Shown here piece after piece: positions 41,631 through 50,956 of a stretch of DNA of 55,460 nt. The notes under the pieces are model-generated. The model saw nothing but the letters and a program-made list of their open reading frames with translations, did no database searches and was not told the DNA's origin. The stretch lies in contig CAMLJM010000022.1 in assembly GCA_946480475.1 (NCBI GenBank), positions 1 through 55,460 on the forward strand, written 5' to 3'. Made by a program: the position numbers and the translations under genes. Position 1 is the stretch's first letter. Every line of letters starts with the position of its first letter. Origin of the DNA: an uncultured Alphaproteobacteria bacterium (lineage in GTDB: Bacteria; Pseudomonadota; Alphaproteobacteria; Micavibrionales; Micavibrionaceae).

Positions 41631-44066
41631 ATGCGAATTTTAACCTACCTGTTTCTCGCGGTTTTTTCCATCGGCATGCTGGGTGTTCTCGCCGGCGTGG
41701 GGATGGTTGTCTATGTGATTTCATATTACGGGCAGGACCTGCCGGATTATTCGCAGCTGAAAGAATACCAGCCCCCCGTACTGACACGCCTATACGCCGG
41801 TGATGGCCGCTTGATGGCTGAGTATGCGAAAGAGAAACGCGTATTCATGCCGATTGATACGATTCCCGATCAGGTGAAGCATGCATTTATCGCCGCTGAG
41901 GACCAGAATTTCTATGTGCATGAGGGTGTTGATTTCCTGGCAACAGCGCGTGCTGCCGTAGGCAATTTCGTGCATGGGGGCCGCCCGAAAGGGGCATCGA
42001 CCATTACGCAACAGGTTGCCAAGAACTTCCTGCTGACGAATGAAGTTTCTTATAAACGTAAAATCCGTGAAGCTCTGCTGTCTTTCCGCATGGAAAAAGC
42101 AATGAGCAAGGACCGCCTGCTGGAGCTGTACCTCAACGAGATTTATCTGGGTGAAGGTTCTTACGGTGTTGCCGCTGCTGCGCTTAACTACTTCAACAAA
42201 CCGCTGGAAGATTTAACCATTGAAGAAACTGCTTATCTGGCAGCGTTGCCCAAAGGCCCCAATAACTACAACCCCGAACGCCACCCCGAAGCCGCCAAAG
42301 AACGTCGCGATTGGGTCATCGGCCGCATGCAGATTGATGGCTATATTACGCCTGAGCAAGCCAGCGAAGCGAAGGCCAAACCTCTTACCGTTACACGATC
42401 CGATACACGGGTTGTTGATGCGCCCTATTTCGCGGAAGAAGTACGCCGTGAGTTGGCGGCAAAATATGGCGAGCAAAGTCTTTATGGTGGCGGCCTTGCC
42501 GTTCGTACAACGGTTGATCCGCGTTTACAGGAAACAGCCGAGCGCGCCTTGCGCAATGGGCTGATGGCTTATGACCGTCGTTGGGGCTGGCGCACACCGG
42601 TAGCTACACTGCCTACGCTGGATGGCTGGAAAGACAAGCTGGAGGCACAGGAGCGTCCTGCGGCCATGCTGCCCGAATGGCAACTGGCTGTTGTTCTGGA
42701 AGTCACAAGTGATCGCGCCACACTGGGTTTTGCCGATAATGCGCGGGGTGTTCTGAAACTTGAAAACGTCAAATGGGCGCGTAAGCGCCTGAAGCAAGGA
42801 CAAGGCTTTAGTGAAGAACCCAGCGCCATGCGCATGGTCGTCAATAAAGGCGACATCATCATGGTAGAAGCCGCACCTGACGAGAAAGACAAAAACAACT
42901 TTGCCCTGCGCCAAGTACCGCGTGTGAATGGTGCCCTGGTTGCACTGGACCCGCACACAGGCCGTGTTCTCGCCATGCAGGGCGGCTGGAGTTATAACCA
43001 GAGCGTTTTCAATCGTGCGACGCAGGCGAAGCGCCAGCCGGGCTCTGCTTTCAAGCCCTTCGTTTACCTGACGGCGCTGGAGAAAGGTTTCACACCGGCA
43101 ACACTGATCCTTGATGCACCTATCGTGATTGACCAAGGCCCCGGCATGCCCAAATGGCGCCCCAGCAACTACAAAGGCGAATATTACGGCCCCACCCCGT
43201 TACGTGTCGGTATTGAAAAATCACGCAACCTGATGACCGTGCGTCTGGCGCATTTCCTGGGTATGGACCCCATCATCGAAACTGTCACCAAGTTTGGTGT
43301 CGTTGAGAAAATGGAGCCGCACCTTGCCTATTCATTAGGTGCCGGTGAAACAACCGTGCTGCGTATGGCCACTGCCTATGCGCAGTTAGTCAACGGCGGC
43401 AAGAAGATTGACCCCACATTGATTGACCGTATCCAGGACCGCCGTGGTTCCACCATTTATCGCCACGATCAGCGCGCGTGTGAAAACTGCGGACCTTTGC
43501 TGGAATGGAATAACCAGTATACGCCTGTCATCCCCGATAACCGTGAGCAACTGACAGATGCGCGTTATGCCTATCAGATGGTTTCCATTCTGGAAGGTGT
43601 GGTTGAGCGCGGTACAGCCGTAAAATTAAAAGAACTGGGTTATCCGCTCGCTGGTAAGACCGGAACAACAAACGAATCGCGCGACGCCTGGTTTGTTGGC
43701 TTTACGCCTGACCTGGTAGTTGCTGTTTATGTTGGATTTGATAATCCGGAGTCGCTGGGTAAGAAGGAAACGGGATCTTCCCTATCCGTCCCTATCTTCA
43801 AGGAATTCATGGAAACCGCCTTGAAAGATGTGCCGCCAACCCCTTTCCGCGTGCCACCCGGTATCAAGCAAGTACAAGTCAATGCCGCCACCGGTGCCCT
43901 GGCCCAGCCGGGTGACAGCAAGCTGATCTGGGAAGCCTTTGTTGCCGGGAATGAACCCAGTGACCAGATGTTTATCCTGGATGCGAATGGCATCAGCAAC
44001 CTGCCCTCTATGAACAGCACAATCACGGATAGCGTGTCCACCATGGGCACAGGCGGCATCTATTAA
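41631..44066 (+). CDS. mrcA: Penicillin-binding protein 1A
   Basis: Bifunctional peptidoglycan synthase, 811 residues. A membrane anchor (residues 3-33) is followed by the GT51 glycosyltransferase domain (AAEDQNFYVHEGVD with catalytic Glu, K-G-A-S-T-I-T-Q-Q-V-A-K-N), an OB-like domain, and the transpeptidase with active Ser in QPGSAFKPF near 468 and K-T-G-T near 676. The C-terminus is short of low-complexity tails. Free-standing gene. Confidence 0.95.
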   Translation: MRILTYLFLAVFSIGMLGVLAGVGMVVYVISYYGQDLPDYSQLKEYQPPVLTRLYAGDGRLMAEYAKEKRVFMPIDTIPDQVKHAFIAAEDQNFYVHEGVDFLATARAAVGNFVHGGRPKGASTITQQVAKNFLLTNEVSYKRKIREALLSFRMEKAMSKDRLLELYLNEIYLGEGSYGVAAAALNYFNKPLEDLTIEETAYLAALPKGPNNYNPERHPEAAKERRDWVIGRMQIDGYITPEQASEAKAKPLTVTRSDTRVVDAPYFAEEVRRELAAKYGEQSLYGGGLAVRTTVDPRLQETAERALRNGLMAYDRRWGWRTPVATLPTLDGWKDKLEAQERPAAMLPEWQLAVVLEVTSDRATLGFADNARGVLKLENVKWARKRLKQGQGFSEEPSAMRMVVNKGDIIMVEAAPDEKDKNNFALRQVPRVNGALVALDPHTGRVLAMQGGWSYNQSVFNRATQAKRQPGSAFKPFVYLTALEKGFTPATLILDAPIVIDQGPGMPKWRPSNYKGEYYGPTPLRVGIEKSRNLMTVRLAHFLGMDPIIETVTKFGVVEKMEPHLAYSLGAGETTVLRMATAYAQLVNGGKKIDPTLIDRIQDRRGSTIYRHDQRACENCGPLLEWNNQYTPVIPDNREQLTDARYAYQMVSILEGVVERGTAVKLKELGYPLAGKTGTTNESRDAWFVGFTPDLVVAVYVGFDNPESLGKKETGSSLSVPIFKEFMETALKDVPPTPFRVPPGIKQVQVNAATGALAQPGDSKLIWEAFVAGNEPSDQMFILDANGISNLPSMNSTITDSVSTMGTGGIY

Positions 44067-44113
44067 TCATCGTCGAGCGGACTGCAAACAGATTCAATTA
44101 TATTTTCTTGAAG

Positions 44114-44956
44114 TCAGAAATTGAAAGTACGTTCCAGCGCCTTGCCTTTGGCATTGCGCAGTGTCAGCACCAATGTCTTATTCATCACAGCAGATGCCAG
44201 ATTATCGACGCCTTCAGGGGCAGCGATCGCGATGGACGCGTAGCGTGGATCTTTGGCATCGGGGGTAATGACGGGTTTCGCCACAATATACATTTCAGGT
44301 CCCACTTCAGCGAACAGATCGGCACCTTCAAAACCTTGCGCCAGATAAGCACGTACAACAATCGCTTTCGGGCCTATGACGACATTTTCAATCTTCATGT
44401 CACCGCGATTTTCCGTGTATGGCAATGTTTCGCGCGCATCCTGAATGAGAGCCGCCTGTATATCCGGTTTGGCATCACCTGATGGGATATCAAGGGTTAA
44501 GTCAATTTTCTGCGGCACGCATAACGTCTTGCAAACCATGATGTCGGCATGAATATCCAATGTTAGCGGATTCCCCTTCTCCTCAGGGGTCAGAACCAAA
44601 GGTAACGTTACAGCGTTCTTATAGCCAAAACCATAAAGCCCTTCATATTCGAAGCGCACGGGAACTGGCCATTGTAATTCAGCTGTTTTCAGGTTCTTTG
44701 ATTTGGCCCAATCGAGCATGGGTGGCAAGCCACCATCGCCCGGCATGCGCCAGTATATATGCCAGTCAGGTTCCATGACAATTTCCAGCGCAGCACCTAA
44801 AGTGTCATCGTGACCTGTTGCGGTATTTTCAGTGATGATTCGCGCTTTAAGGAATTCGCCTTGCGCCCATGGACCTTCCAAGGCGTGGGCAGGGAAAGAC
44901 ATTAATCCGGCAACGGCCATAAAATTGATGAAATTCAGAAACTTAAATCGTGTCAT
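44114..44956 (-). CDS. Exported DsbD N-terminal domain protein
   Basis: A 280-residue secreted protein: signal peptide (hydrophobic F-M-A-V-A-G-L-M-S-F, cleavage after AHA), then an immunoglobulin-like DsbD-alpha/ScsB type domain with M-V-C-K-T-L-C-V-P, the two Cys of the thiol relay. The membrane and C-terminal thioredoxin parts of DsbD are not encoded here or nearby. It probably passes electrons to periplasmic thiol proteins together with a separately encoded membrane partner (inference). Confidence 0.82.
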   Translation of the reverse strand: MTRFKFLNFINFMAVAGLMSFPAHALEGPWAQGEFLKARIITENTATGHDDTLGAALEIVMEPDWHIYWRMPGDGGLPPMLDWAKSKNLKTAELQWPVPVRFEYEGLYGFGYKNAVTLPLVLTPEEKGNPLTLDIHADIMVCKTLCVPQKIDLTLDIPSGDAKPDIQAALIQDARETLPYTENRGDMKIENVVIGPKAIVVRAYLAQGFEGADLFAEVGPEMYIVAKPVITPDAKDPRYASIAIAAPEGVDNLASAVMNKTLVLTLRNAKGKALERTFNF

Positions 44957-45037
44957 AATCGTTCTCTATCCTTGAAGCCTGTTACCAGATTCAAAGATAT
45001 GCTAAAATGAAGGTTCAGCAAGAGAGAAAAACTGCCG

Positions 45038-45616
45038 ATGGCAACTGATAACCGGACTGTATCGCCCTATCTGACAGGCAAACTGCTTGTGGCCATGCCG
45101 CAAATGGGTGACCCGCGCTTTCATAAGGCTGTTATTTTCATTTGTGCCCATGACGTGAATGGCGCCATGGGGCTTGTGATCAACCATACATTGCCCGGCC
45201 TAGAACTTTCTGAATTACTGTCGCAGTTACATATCGAAGGCAACCAGACAAGCCCCGATATTCCTGTCATGAGTGGCGGCCCCGTCGAAACAGGCAGAGG
45301 CTTTATCCTTCATAAAGGTGATTTCCGCCAGATTGATAGCCTGAAGATCGAGAGCGATATCTATGTCACGGGCACGATTGATGCCTTGAAAGCGATTGCA
45401 CAAGGCAAAGGTCCTGACGAGATGTTATTCATTCTGGGCTATGCAGGCTGGACAGCCGGCCAACTGGACCTGGAGATGCAGCAAAATGCGTGGCTGGTCG
45501 TTGATGCTGACCCCGCCTTGATATTCGATAGTAATCCTGATGAATGCTGGGACCTTGCCATCCGCAAAATTGGCATTGACCCGAATATGCTGTCGGGAGA
45601 AGCTGGCAGAGCTTAA
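45038..45616 (+). CDS. YqgE/AlgH family protein
   Basis: Conserved protein of 192 residues with the family signatures LTGKLLVAMPQMGDPRFHK near residue 12, N-G-A-M-G-L-V-I-N near 45 and G-Y-A-G-W-T-A-G-Q-L-D-L-E near 137. Role not settled; linked to alginate regulation in Pseudomonas and often encoded by the DNA repair gene ruvX (yqgF), absent here. Convergent with the GNAT gene five bases away. Confidence 0.93.
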   Translation: MATDNRTVSPYLTGKLLVAMPQMGDPRFHKAVIFICAHDVNGAMGLVINHTLPGLELSELLSQLHIEGNQTSPDIPVMSGGPVETGRGFILHKGDFRQIDSLKIESDIYVTGTIDALKAIAQGKGPDEMLFILGYAGWTAGQLDLEMQQNAWLVVDADPALIFDSNPDECWDLAIRKIGIDPNMLSGEAGRA

Positions 45617-45621
45617 AGTTC

Positions 45622-46233
45622 TTAGGCGAATATATCGCGCTTGCCCCATTCTTCGACGGGCAACCCATATAGAACATGATCACGCCATAAGCCATCAATC
45701 TGGATATAACGGGCGGCAAAACCCTCTTCTTTAAATCCCAGCTTTGTCAGCAATGAACGGCTGCGTACATTTTCAGGCAGGACGCCTGCCTGCAGCCTGT
45801 GGAGCTTTTGCTCTGTAAATGCATGCTTTATGAGCAGGCGTCCTGCCTCTGTCATATAGCCGCGGCCTTGCTGATCCTCGCTTATCCAGTAGCCCAGCGA
45901 GGCGAACTGCGCCGCACCCCGAGCGACATTATTGATATTAAGTGCGCCGATGATTTTATCGCTCTCATTCAGCGTGATCAGGAAAGGATATGTCTGGTCG
46001 TTCTTCCATTCCCGCACCTGGCGGCGGAAACGTCGTTCGTAATAAAGCTCAGTCAGGCAGTCTTCATCCCATGTGGGTTCCCATGGTTTCAAGAACCCGG
46101 CATTCCGGCTGCGGAGCATAGCCCATTCATGCCAGTCATGGCGTCGTGGCGGACGCAGAGATACACGTGTTCCTGTCAGCCGGATATCCGGCAGCACCAT
46201 GTCAGCAGAGGGTGCGGAACCACGTAGAAACAT
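45622..46233 (-). CDS. RimJ/RimL-type GNAT acetyltransferase
   Basis: A 203-residue N-acetyltransferase of the RimJ class, members of which acetylate protein N-termini or small molecules. The acetyl-CoA loop Q-G-R-G-Y-M-T-E-A near residue 118 and R-S-L-L-T-K-L-G-F-K-E-E-G-F-A near 158 are typical. It starts directly after the M16 protease stop, the arrangement seen widely in Alphaproteobacteria with thrC upstream. Substrate unknown. Confidence 0.9.
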   Translation of the reverse strand: MFLRGSAPSADMVLPDIRLTGTRVSLRPPRRHDWHEWAMLRSRNAGFLKPWEPTWDEDCLTELYYERRFRRQVREWKNDQTYPFLITLNESDKIIGALNINNVARGAAQFASLGYWISEDQQGRGYMTEAGRLLIKHAFTEQKLHRLQAGVLPENVRSRSLLTKLGFKEEGFAARYIQIDGLWRDHVLYGLPVEEWGKRDIFA

Positions 46234-47493
46234 TTAGCGCTTTAATCTGCCCGCAATAGAGTCATAAGATTCAAGCGCGCTGATAGGCCCGAGCGCCGCT
46301 ACAGTTGGTTTTGTAGAGAAAATCTGACGTGCTATGCGTGCCACATCCTGAATTGTCAGTTCATTGATCTTTCTGATTTTCTGCTGCGTATCTAACACCT
46401 CGTTAAAGTGAATGAGATGCTTTGCCTGCTGGTTTGCACGACCCATCATGGATTCACGACCCATGAGAAGGTTGGCGCGCATTTGTGATTTTGCACGGTC
46501 AAGCTCTTTCTCTGTCAGAGTATCAGAAAACTTCATAATTTCTTCGCATACGACAGGTACGAGTTCAGGCAGATGTTCAGGCCCTGTACCCGCATAGACG
46601 GCAAATTGACCGTCATCCTGATAAGTCGTGTGGAAACTGAAGATGGAATAAACCAGGCCGCGTTTCTCACGGATTTCCTGAAACAGGCGCGACGACATAC
46701 CGCCCCCCAGAATGGTTGCCAACGCCACAACAGCGAACATATTTTCATGCTGGCGCTCGATACCCTGGAAGCCGATCAGGATATGGCTTTGCTCCAGGTC
46801 CTTTTCCTCGCGGCGATCACCACCCTGATAGTTTGCGGGCCTGGGGTTGAAATCCAGATCCGGCGGCAAATCAACAAACAGATCGCTCACGCGCTTTACA
46901 AAATCCTGATGCTCTATATGTCCTGCCGCAGACACGACCAGACGTTTAGGCGTATAGAACCGACGCACATAATCCATCATGATTTCGCGCTGCATATTCT
47001 CGATGATTTTTGGATCACCCAGAATGGAAGCGCCGAGCGTTTGCCCGGGATAAGCAATTTCCTGATAATGATCGAACACCAGGTCATCCGGCTGATCGTT
47101 ATTCATGCCAATTTCCTGCAGGATAACACCACGTTCACGTTCTATTTCGTGTTCCGGCATATTGGAGTGCTGGATAAAGTCGCTATAAATATCAAGTGCC
47201 AGCGGTACATCTTCTTTCAGAAGATGTACATGGTATGCCGTAATCTCACGGCCCGTGTAGGCGTTGATATTGGCACCCACATCTTCAAGCTGTTCGACGA
47301 TTTGCGTTGTATCACGTGTGGGCGTTCCCTTGAACATCATATGTTCAACCATATGGGCAACGCCGTTATCTTTCATATCCTCATGACGGGTACCCACATC
47401 AACCCAAACCCCCAGCGCCACGCTGTCAACCTCTTTGACAGTGTCTGTCATCACACGCAGGCCGTTGGGAAGGGTTGTCAGTTCGATAGTCAT
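46234..47493 (-). CDS. M16 family zinc metallopeptidase
   Basis: Mitochondrial processing peptidase-like protease of 419 residues. The inverted zinc motif HMVEH (H-x-x-E-H) near residue 50 is followed by a further Glu in RGVILQEIGM near 127, which completes the site, so the enzyme should be active. AGGAG eight bases before ATG 47493 sets the start; GTG 47502 is too close to that site. It is downstream of thrC and upstream of the GNAT gene. Confidence 0.93.
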   Translation of the reverse strand: MTIELTTLPNGLRVMTDTVKEVDSVALGVWVDVGTRHEDMKDNGVAHMVEHMMFKGTPTRDTTQIVEQLEDVGANINAYTGREITAYHVHLLKEDVPLALDIYSDFIQHSNMPEHEIERERGVILQEIGMNNDQPDDLVFDHYQEIAYPGQTLGASILGDPKIIENMQREIMMDYVRRFYTPKRLVVSAAGHIEHQDFVKRVSDLFVDLPPDLDFNPRPANYQGGDRREEKDLEQSHILIGFQGIERQHENMFAVVALATILGGGMSSRLFQEIREKRGLVYSIFSFHTTYQDDGQFAVYAGTGPEHLPELVPVVCEEIMKFSDTLTEKELDRAKSQMRANLLMGRESMMGRANQQAKHLIHFNEVLDTQQKIRKINELTIQDVARIARQIFSTKPTVAALGPISALESYDSIAGRLKR

Positions 47494-47596
47494 GATCGTC
47501 ACTCCTACAAAAATTCAATAGGATAAGATAGTGCGAAAAACCACGCCTGCAAAGACTCGGTTTTCAGAGAATTTTCGATTTTCCCTGCCCTAACAG

Positions 47597-49015
47597 TTAC
47601 TTGGAAACGGTTTGGCGGATGTATTTTTGCACCCGGTCCACATCCCGTGGCAGCACTATTAAATGCTCAGCTTTCTTGCGAACAGCCGCCAGACTTTCCG
47701 GCATTACGGGATCAATACCGATAGCCTGTCTGACCGCATCCGGGAACTTGGCAGGATGGGCGCAGGCCAACATAACCATAGGCGTTGCCGGATCCCGTTC
47801 AATTTCTTGCTGCGCTGCATGGAAACCTACTGCCGTATGGGGATCTATAACGATACCCGTCGCCTGATGACACTGTTTCATCATGTCGAGTGTGCTTATA
47901 TCGCTGCAACGGTAGGCATGGAAGTCGCTACGCGCCTTTTCCATCAACGCGGACGGCAAACGGAAAACTTTCTGATTTCTAAAACCTTCCATGAGTTTGG
48001 AGAGTCCCTGATAATCGCGGCCCATCAAATCACACAAGTAACGCTCGAAATTACTGGATATCTGAATGTCCATGCTGGGGCTTAGAGAGGGTACAACACC
48101 CTCAATCTTCATTTCCCCTGTCTCAAAGAAGCGGGTCAGAATGTCATTACGGTTGGATGCCACAACCAAATTCTTGATAGGCACCCCCATACGCCGGGCA
48201 ACCCAGCCGGCATAAACATTACCGAAATTACCCGTAGGCACCGCGAAGGAAATGGGGCGCTGCCCTGCGCCGAGCGCCACCGCCGCTACGGCGTAGTAAA
48301 CAATCTGGGCCATGATGCGAACCCAGTTAATCGAGTTTACAGCTGACAGATTGACGTCATTGCGAAATTTTTCATCAGCGAAAAGCGATTTTACCACGCC
48401 CTGGCAATCATCAAATGTGCCTTCCAGGGCGATATTAAAAACATTCGGGGCGCTGACGGTAGTCATCTGGCGGCGCTGGATCTCGGAGGTGCGCCCCTGA
48501 GGATGCAGGATGAAAATATCAATGTTCTTACAATAGCGGGTGGCTTCAATTGCTGCCGAACCGGTATCGCCCGATGTGGCGCCCACAATAGTGATGCGCT
48601 GGCCTTTCTGTGCCAGGACATGGTCAAACAGCCGCCCCAGGAATTGCAGTGCATAATCCTTGAACGAATATGTCGGGCCGTGGAACAGCTCCATGATCCA
48701 GGCATTCGGGCCTGCCTGAATAAGAGGCGTCAGCGCCGTGTGATCGAAGAATTGGTGGTTATATGTTTCATTCAGAAGCGTCTGGAGCGTTTCGTTCGCC
48801 AGGTCTTCCCCGACAAAGGGTTCAACCACATGCATGGCAATCTCGGCATAGCTCATACCCGAGAGGTGACTGAAAATCTCACGATCCAGTTCCGGCCAAA
48901 TGTCAGGGAGATACAGGCCGCCATCAGGCGCCATGCCCGCCATCATGACGTCGATGAAGGAATGGGAAGGCCCGGGGCCGCGTGTAGAAACATATTTAAC
49001 AGGTGTTCTGGTCAT
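47597..49015 (-). CDS. thrC: Threonine synthase
   Basis: PLP enzyme converting O-phosphohomoserine to threonine. The PLP Lys is in GPTYSFKDYALQFLG near residue 117, and the phosphate-binding G-A-T-S-G-D-T-G-S-A-A near 147 is intact. 472 residues, the long type with the N-terminal VKYVSTRG element. First gene of thrC-M16-GNAT. Confidence 0.95.
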   Translation of the reverse strand: MTRTPVKYVSTRGPGPSHSFIDVMMAGMAPDGGLYLPDIWPELDREIFSHLSGMSYAEIAMHVVEPFVGEDLANETLQTLLNETYNHQFFDHTALTPLIQAGPNAWIMELFHGPTYSFKDYALQFLGRLFDHVLAQKGQRITIVGATSGDTGSAAIEATRYCKNIDIFILHPQGRTSEIQRRQMTTVSAPNVFNIALEGTFDDCQGVVKSLFADEKFRNDVNLSAVNSINWVRIMAQIVYYAVAAVALGAGQRPISFAVPTGNFGNVYAGWVARRMGVPIKNLVVASNRNDILTRFFETGEMKIEGVVPSLSPSMDIQISSNFERYLCDLMGRDYQGLSKLMEGFRNQKVFRLPSALMEKARSDFHAYRCSDISTLDMMKQCHQATGIVIDPHTAVGFHAAQQEIERDPATPMVMLACAHPAKFPDAVRQAIGIDPVMPESLAAVRKKAEHLIVLPRDVDRVQKYIRQTVSK

Positions 49016-49077
49016 GGCCGTATTTCACCATAACCTGTAGCAAAAGTCACCGGATTTGGCAGAATTTGCCCTGTTTT

Positions 49078-49950
49078 TCAGAGCAGCTTGCGCATGATCA
49101 TTTCACGGCAATCTTCGTCAAAGACATTATCATGCCATTCGTTCTGGGCCATGGTATTGGCCTGACGGTGTAGGCGGCCCTGATCGGACACAATTTCCCA
49201 GCACTCGGGATTTTCCAGCGCCATATTATCCAGCACATGCTTTATATTAAAGATGATGGGTTGCTGACCGCCGTGGAAATCAACCCGCGGCCCCAGCACG
49301 CGGTAAGAAAAACCAATGCGCTTCATCGTGCGGAAATGAGTAGTGTCCATGGCCGTGACCATATCCGGAATATTGAATTCCAACGCTGTTTCAAAAGCGG
49401 CCCTGAGGAGGCCTAAAGGGGCATAAGGGATGCGTCTGCGGAAATAACGGCCCAGGCCTTTTTCCCCGTCGCCTTGTTCCGTTTCATAATAGGAGGGCAG
49501 GATTTTTCCATCCAACGGACGGCGACGGAAACGTTTTGCCATGCACAGCCTTGATAACTCCGCCAGCCTGACAACCTTATTATCCAGTAATAGCAAGGGA
49601 TGGTCGCAAACATCCTGCAGTGGGAAACTACGTTGTGGTTCGCCTTCGTTCGGCAAAAGTATCCTGACCGTCCCTGCATCTTCGCCGCTGTCGCTATGCA
49701 CAAGAAGAAAATGTACGGCATGAGAATCAAAAGCATCATGCTCGATTTCACCGGCAGTGCAATCAGGCCCCCCGGGAATTTCGAAAGTATTTTCCTTGCA
49801 GAAAACATCATAGCGAAGGCGGAACACACGGTCTTTCAGTTCGTCTGTCTGCGCATGCACAAGTTCAAAAGCGCGCCAGTATGACTGATAAAATGTCTTT
49901 TGCTGAATGGCCTGCAGGGCCGCTGTGAAAATATTTTCCTGCGGGTTCAT
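49078..49950 (-). CDS. Exosortase-associated-type N-acyltransferase
   Basis: A 290-residue GNAT-fold protein resembling the PEP-CTERM/exosortase-associated acyltransferases and N-acyl amino acid synthases related to LuxI. VFRLRYDVFCKENTFE near residue 43 is the family's Arg/Tyr motif, followed by A-V-H-F-L-L-V, V-R-L-A-E-L-S-R-L-C near 127 and the C-terminal F-R-T-M-K-R-I-G-F-S. It would use acyl-ACP to make an acylated amino acid or similar product. No exosortase is in the window. A CtrA-type box lies 58 bases upstream. Confidence 0.72.
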   Translation of the reverse strand: MNPQENIFTAALQAIQQKTFYQSYWRAFELVHAQTDELKDRVFRLRYDVFCKENTFEIPGGPDCTAGEIEHDAFDSHAVHFLLVHSDSGEDAGTVRILLPNEGEPQRSFPLQDVCDHPLLLLDNKVVRLAELSRLCMAKRFRRRPLDGKILPSYYETEQGDGEKGLGRYFRRRIPYAPLGLLRAAFETALEFNIPDMVTAMDTTHFRTMKRIGFSYRVLGPRVDFHGGQQPIIFNIKHVLDNMALENPECWEIVSDQGRLHRQANTMAQNEWHDNVFDEDCREMIMRKLL

Positions 49951-50007
49951 GTTAAATCCCCTTCAAAGTAAGCACGATCCTCCAGTATTAATTATAAAGA
50001 TCTGGCT

Positions 50008-50022
50008 TTAATCTGTTGTTAA
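50008..50022 (-). promoter_or_regulatory. CtrA-type box upstream of the acyltransferase gene
   Basis: TTAATCTGTTGTTAA is a perfect TTAA-N7-TTAA site. On the minus strand a TATAAT (49996-49991) follows 11 bases after it, but no -35 consensus is seen, as expected for an activator-dependent promoter. Confidence 0.5.
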
Positions 50023-50153
50023 TAATTCCGGACCTTTGAAGCTTATTTAGCCTAAATGCAAACAAGTGACATGAATGACCGTTCCCCCTTTGACATTATG
50101 AGCGGCGGCCTTTAGCTTGCTGTCATAAGAATAAATAAAGGGGTTTCCGGAAT

Positions 50154-50588
50154 ATGATATCGGTTGAGAATGAAACATCACGCGCCATCGCCCTCGCGGC
50201 TGTGGGACGCTTGCGCAGCAACTTCCATATTGTAGCACAGTTTCTGGAAGGACCAGAGAAAGCCATTGATGCCGCTGAAAGACTGCGTAAAGAAAATGAG
50301 AGAAATAAAATCAAAAGCGAGTCCGGCGCCATAGAACGTCATCAGGCTAAGATCACTTTATTACTGGGCGTGAACACGTCATTAGCATTAAACCAGTCGC
50401 TCATTGATCTCGCAGATCATGTCGCCCAGTTTAAATCGCTGGTGGCAGAGGAAGGCGATGCGTTACTCCAACGTGTGCTTGAGACCGGTCAAAAGACCGA
50501 AGCCTGGCAAGCCCATATCAGGAACTGCCTGAACGTGGTCAAAGGGACAGAGAAAAAAATTCTGCACCCCCATGGACCTTCCCTGTAA
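50154..50588 (+). CDS. Hypothetical helical protein
   Basis: A 144-residue, mostly alpha-helical protein of unknown function, opening MISVENETSRAIALAAVGRL and containing a charged stretch (R-L-R-K-E-N-E-R-N-K) typical of a coiled coil. No signal peptide. It is divergent from the acyltransferase gene and could share its control region. Its 3' end contains the hairpin that ends the next, opposite gene. Confidence 0.6.
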   Translation: MISVENETSRAIALAAVGRLRSNFHIVAQFLEGPEKAIDAAERLRKENERNKIKSESGAIERHQAKITLLLGVNTSLALNQSLIDLADHVAQFKSLVAEEGDALLQRVLETGQKTEAWQAHIRNCLNVVKGTEKKILHPHGPSL

Positions 50589-50615
50589 ATCAGGGCCTCC
50601 ACTACCGGGTGCAGA
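50553..50615 (-). terminator. Terminator of the Cys/His-rich gene
   Basis: TCTGCACCC (50561-50569) pairs with GGGTGCAGA (50607-50615), enclosing a smaller CCCTG/CAGGG stem. On the minus strand the stem runs into a run of seven T residues (50553-50560). It overlaps the end of the 50154 gene. Confidence 0.55.
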
Positions 50616-50638
50616 AGATCTTATCTTAAACGAAGCTT

Positions 50639-50854
50639 TTAGTGCTTATGATGACCGCCGCAGCAACCGCCGGAAGGCGCTGTATGGTCTTCTTCCTCTT
50701 CATGCGTATGCGCATGGTGATGATGGCCATGGCCACCGCAGCAACCGCCACCAGCTTTCTTGATTTCTTCGGCTTTGTGGGCGTGACCGCCGCAGCAACC
50801 GCCTTCAGCTTTCTTTTCGCCTTTTCCCAACAGGGATTTAATCATTTCCAGCAT
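50639..50854 (-). CDS. Small Cys/His-rich metal-binding protein
   Basis: A 71-residue protein with three copies of G-G-C-C-G-G-H, linked by Lys/Glu-rich and His-rich stretches (H-G-H-H-H-H-A-H-T-H), ending G-G-H-H-K-H. AAGGA seven bases before ATG 50854 fixes the start. The vicinal Cys pairs and His runs suggest binding of a soft or transition metal (Zn, Ni, Cu or Co). Function unknown; another His-rich small gene lies at 52591. Confidence 0.7.
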   Translation of the reverse strand: MLEMIKSLLGKGEKKAEGGCCGGHAHKAEEIKKAGGGCCGGHGHHHHAHTHEEEEDHTAPSGGCCGGHHKH

Positions 50855-50956
50855 CTTGTTTCCTTTTGTTTCTGTCTGTGATGCCCCCATAACCCATTGG
50901 AGGTCTTATCAGTAATATTGTATACCAGATTGCAAAGAAAAGGATTAACGGTAAAT

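Noticed and set aside
50897..50956. 20-residue N-terminal extension of the flavoprotein
   Set aside because: The family starts a few residues before the FAD loop; the extension shows no family similarity.
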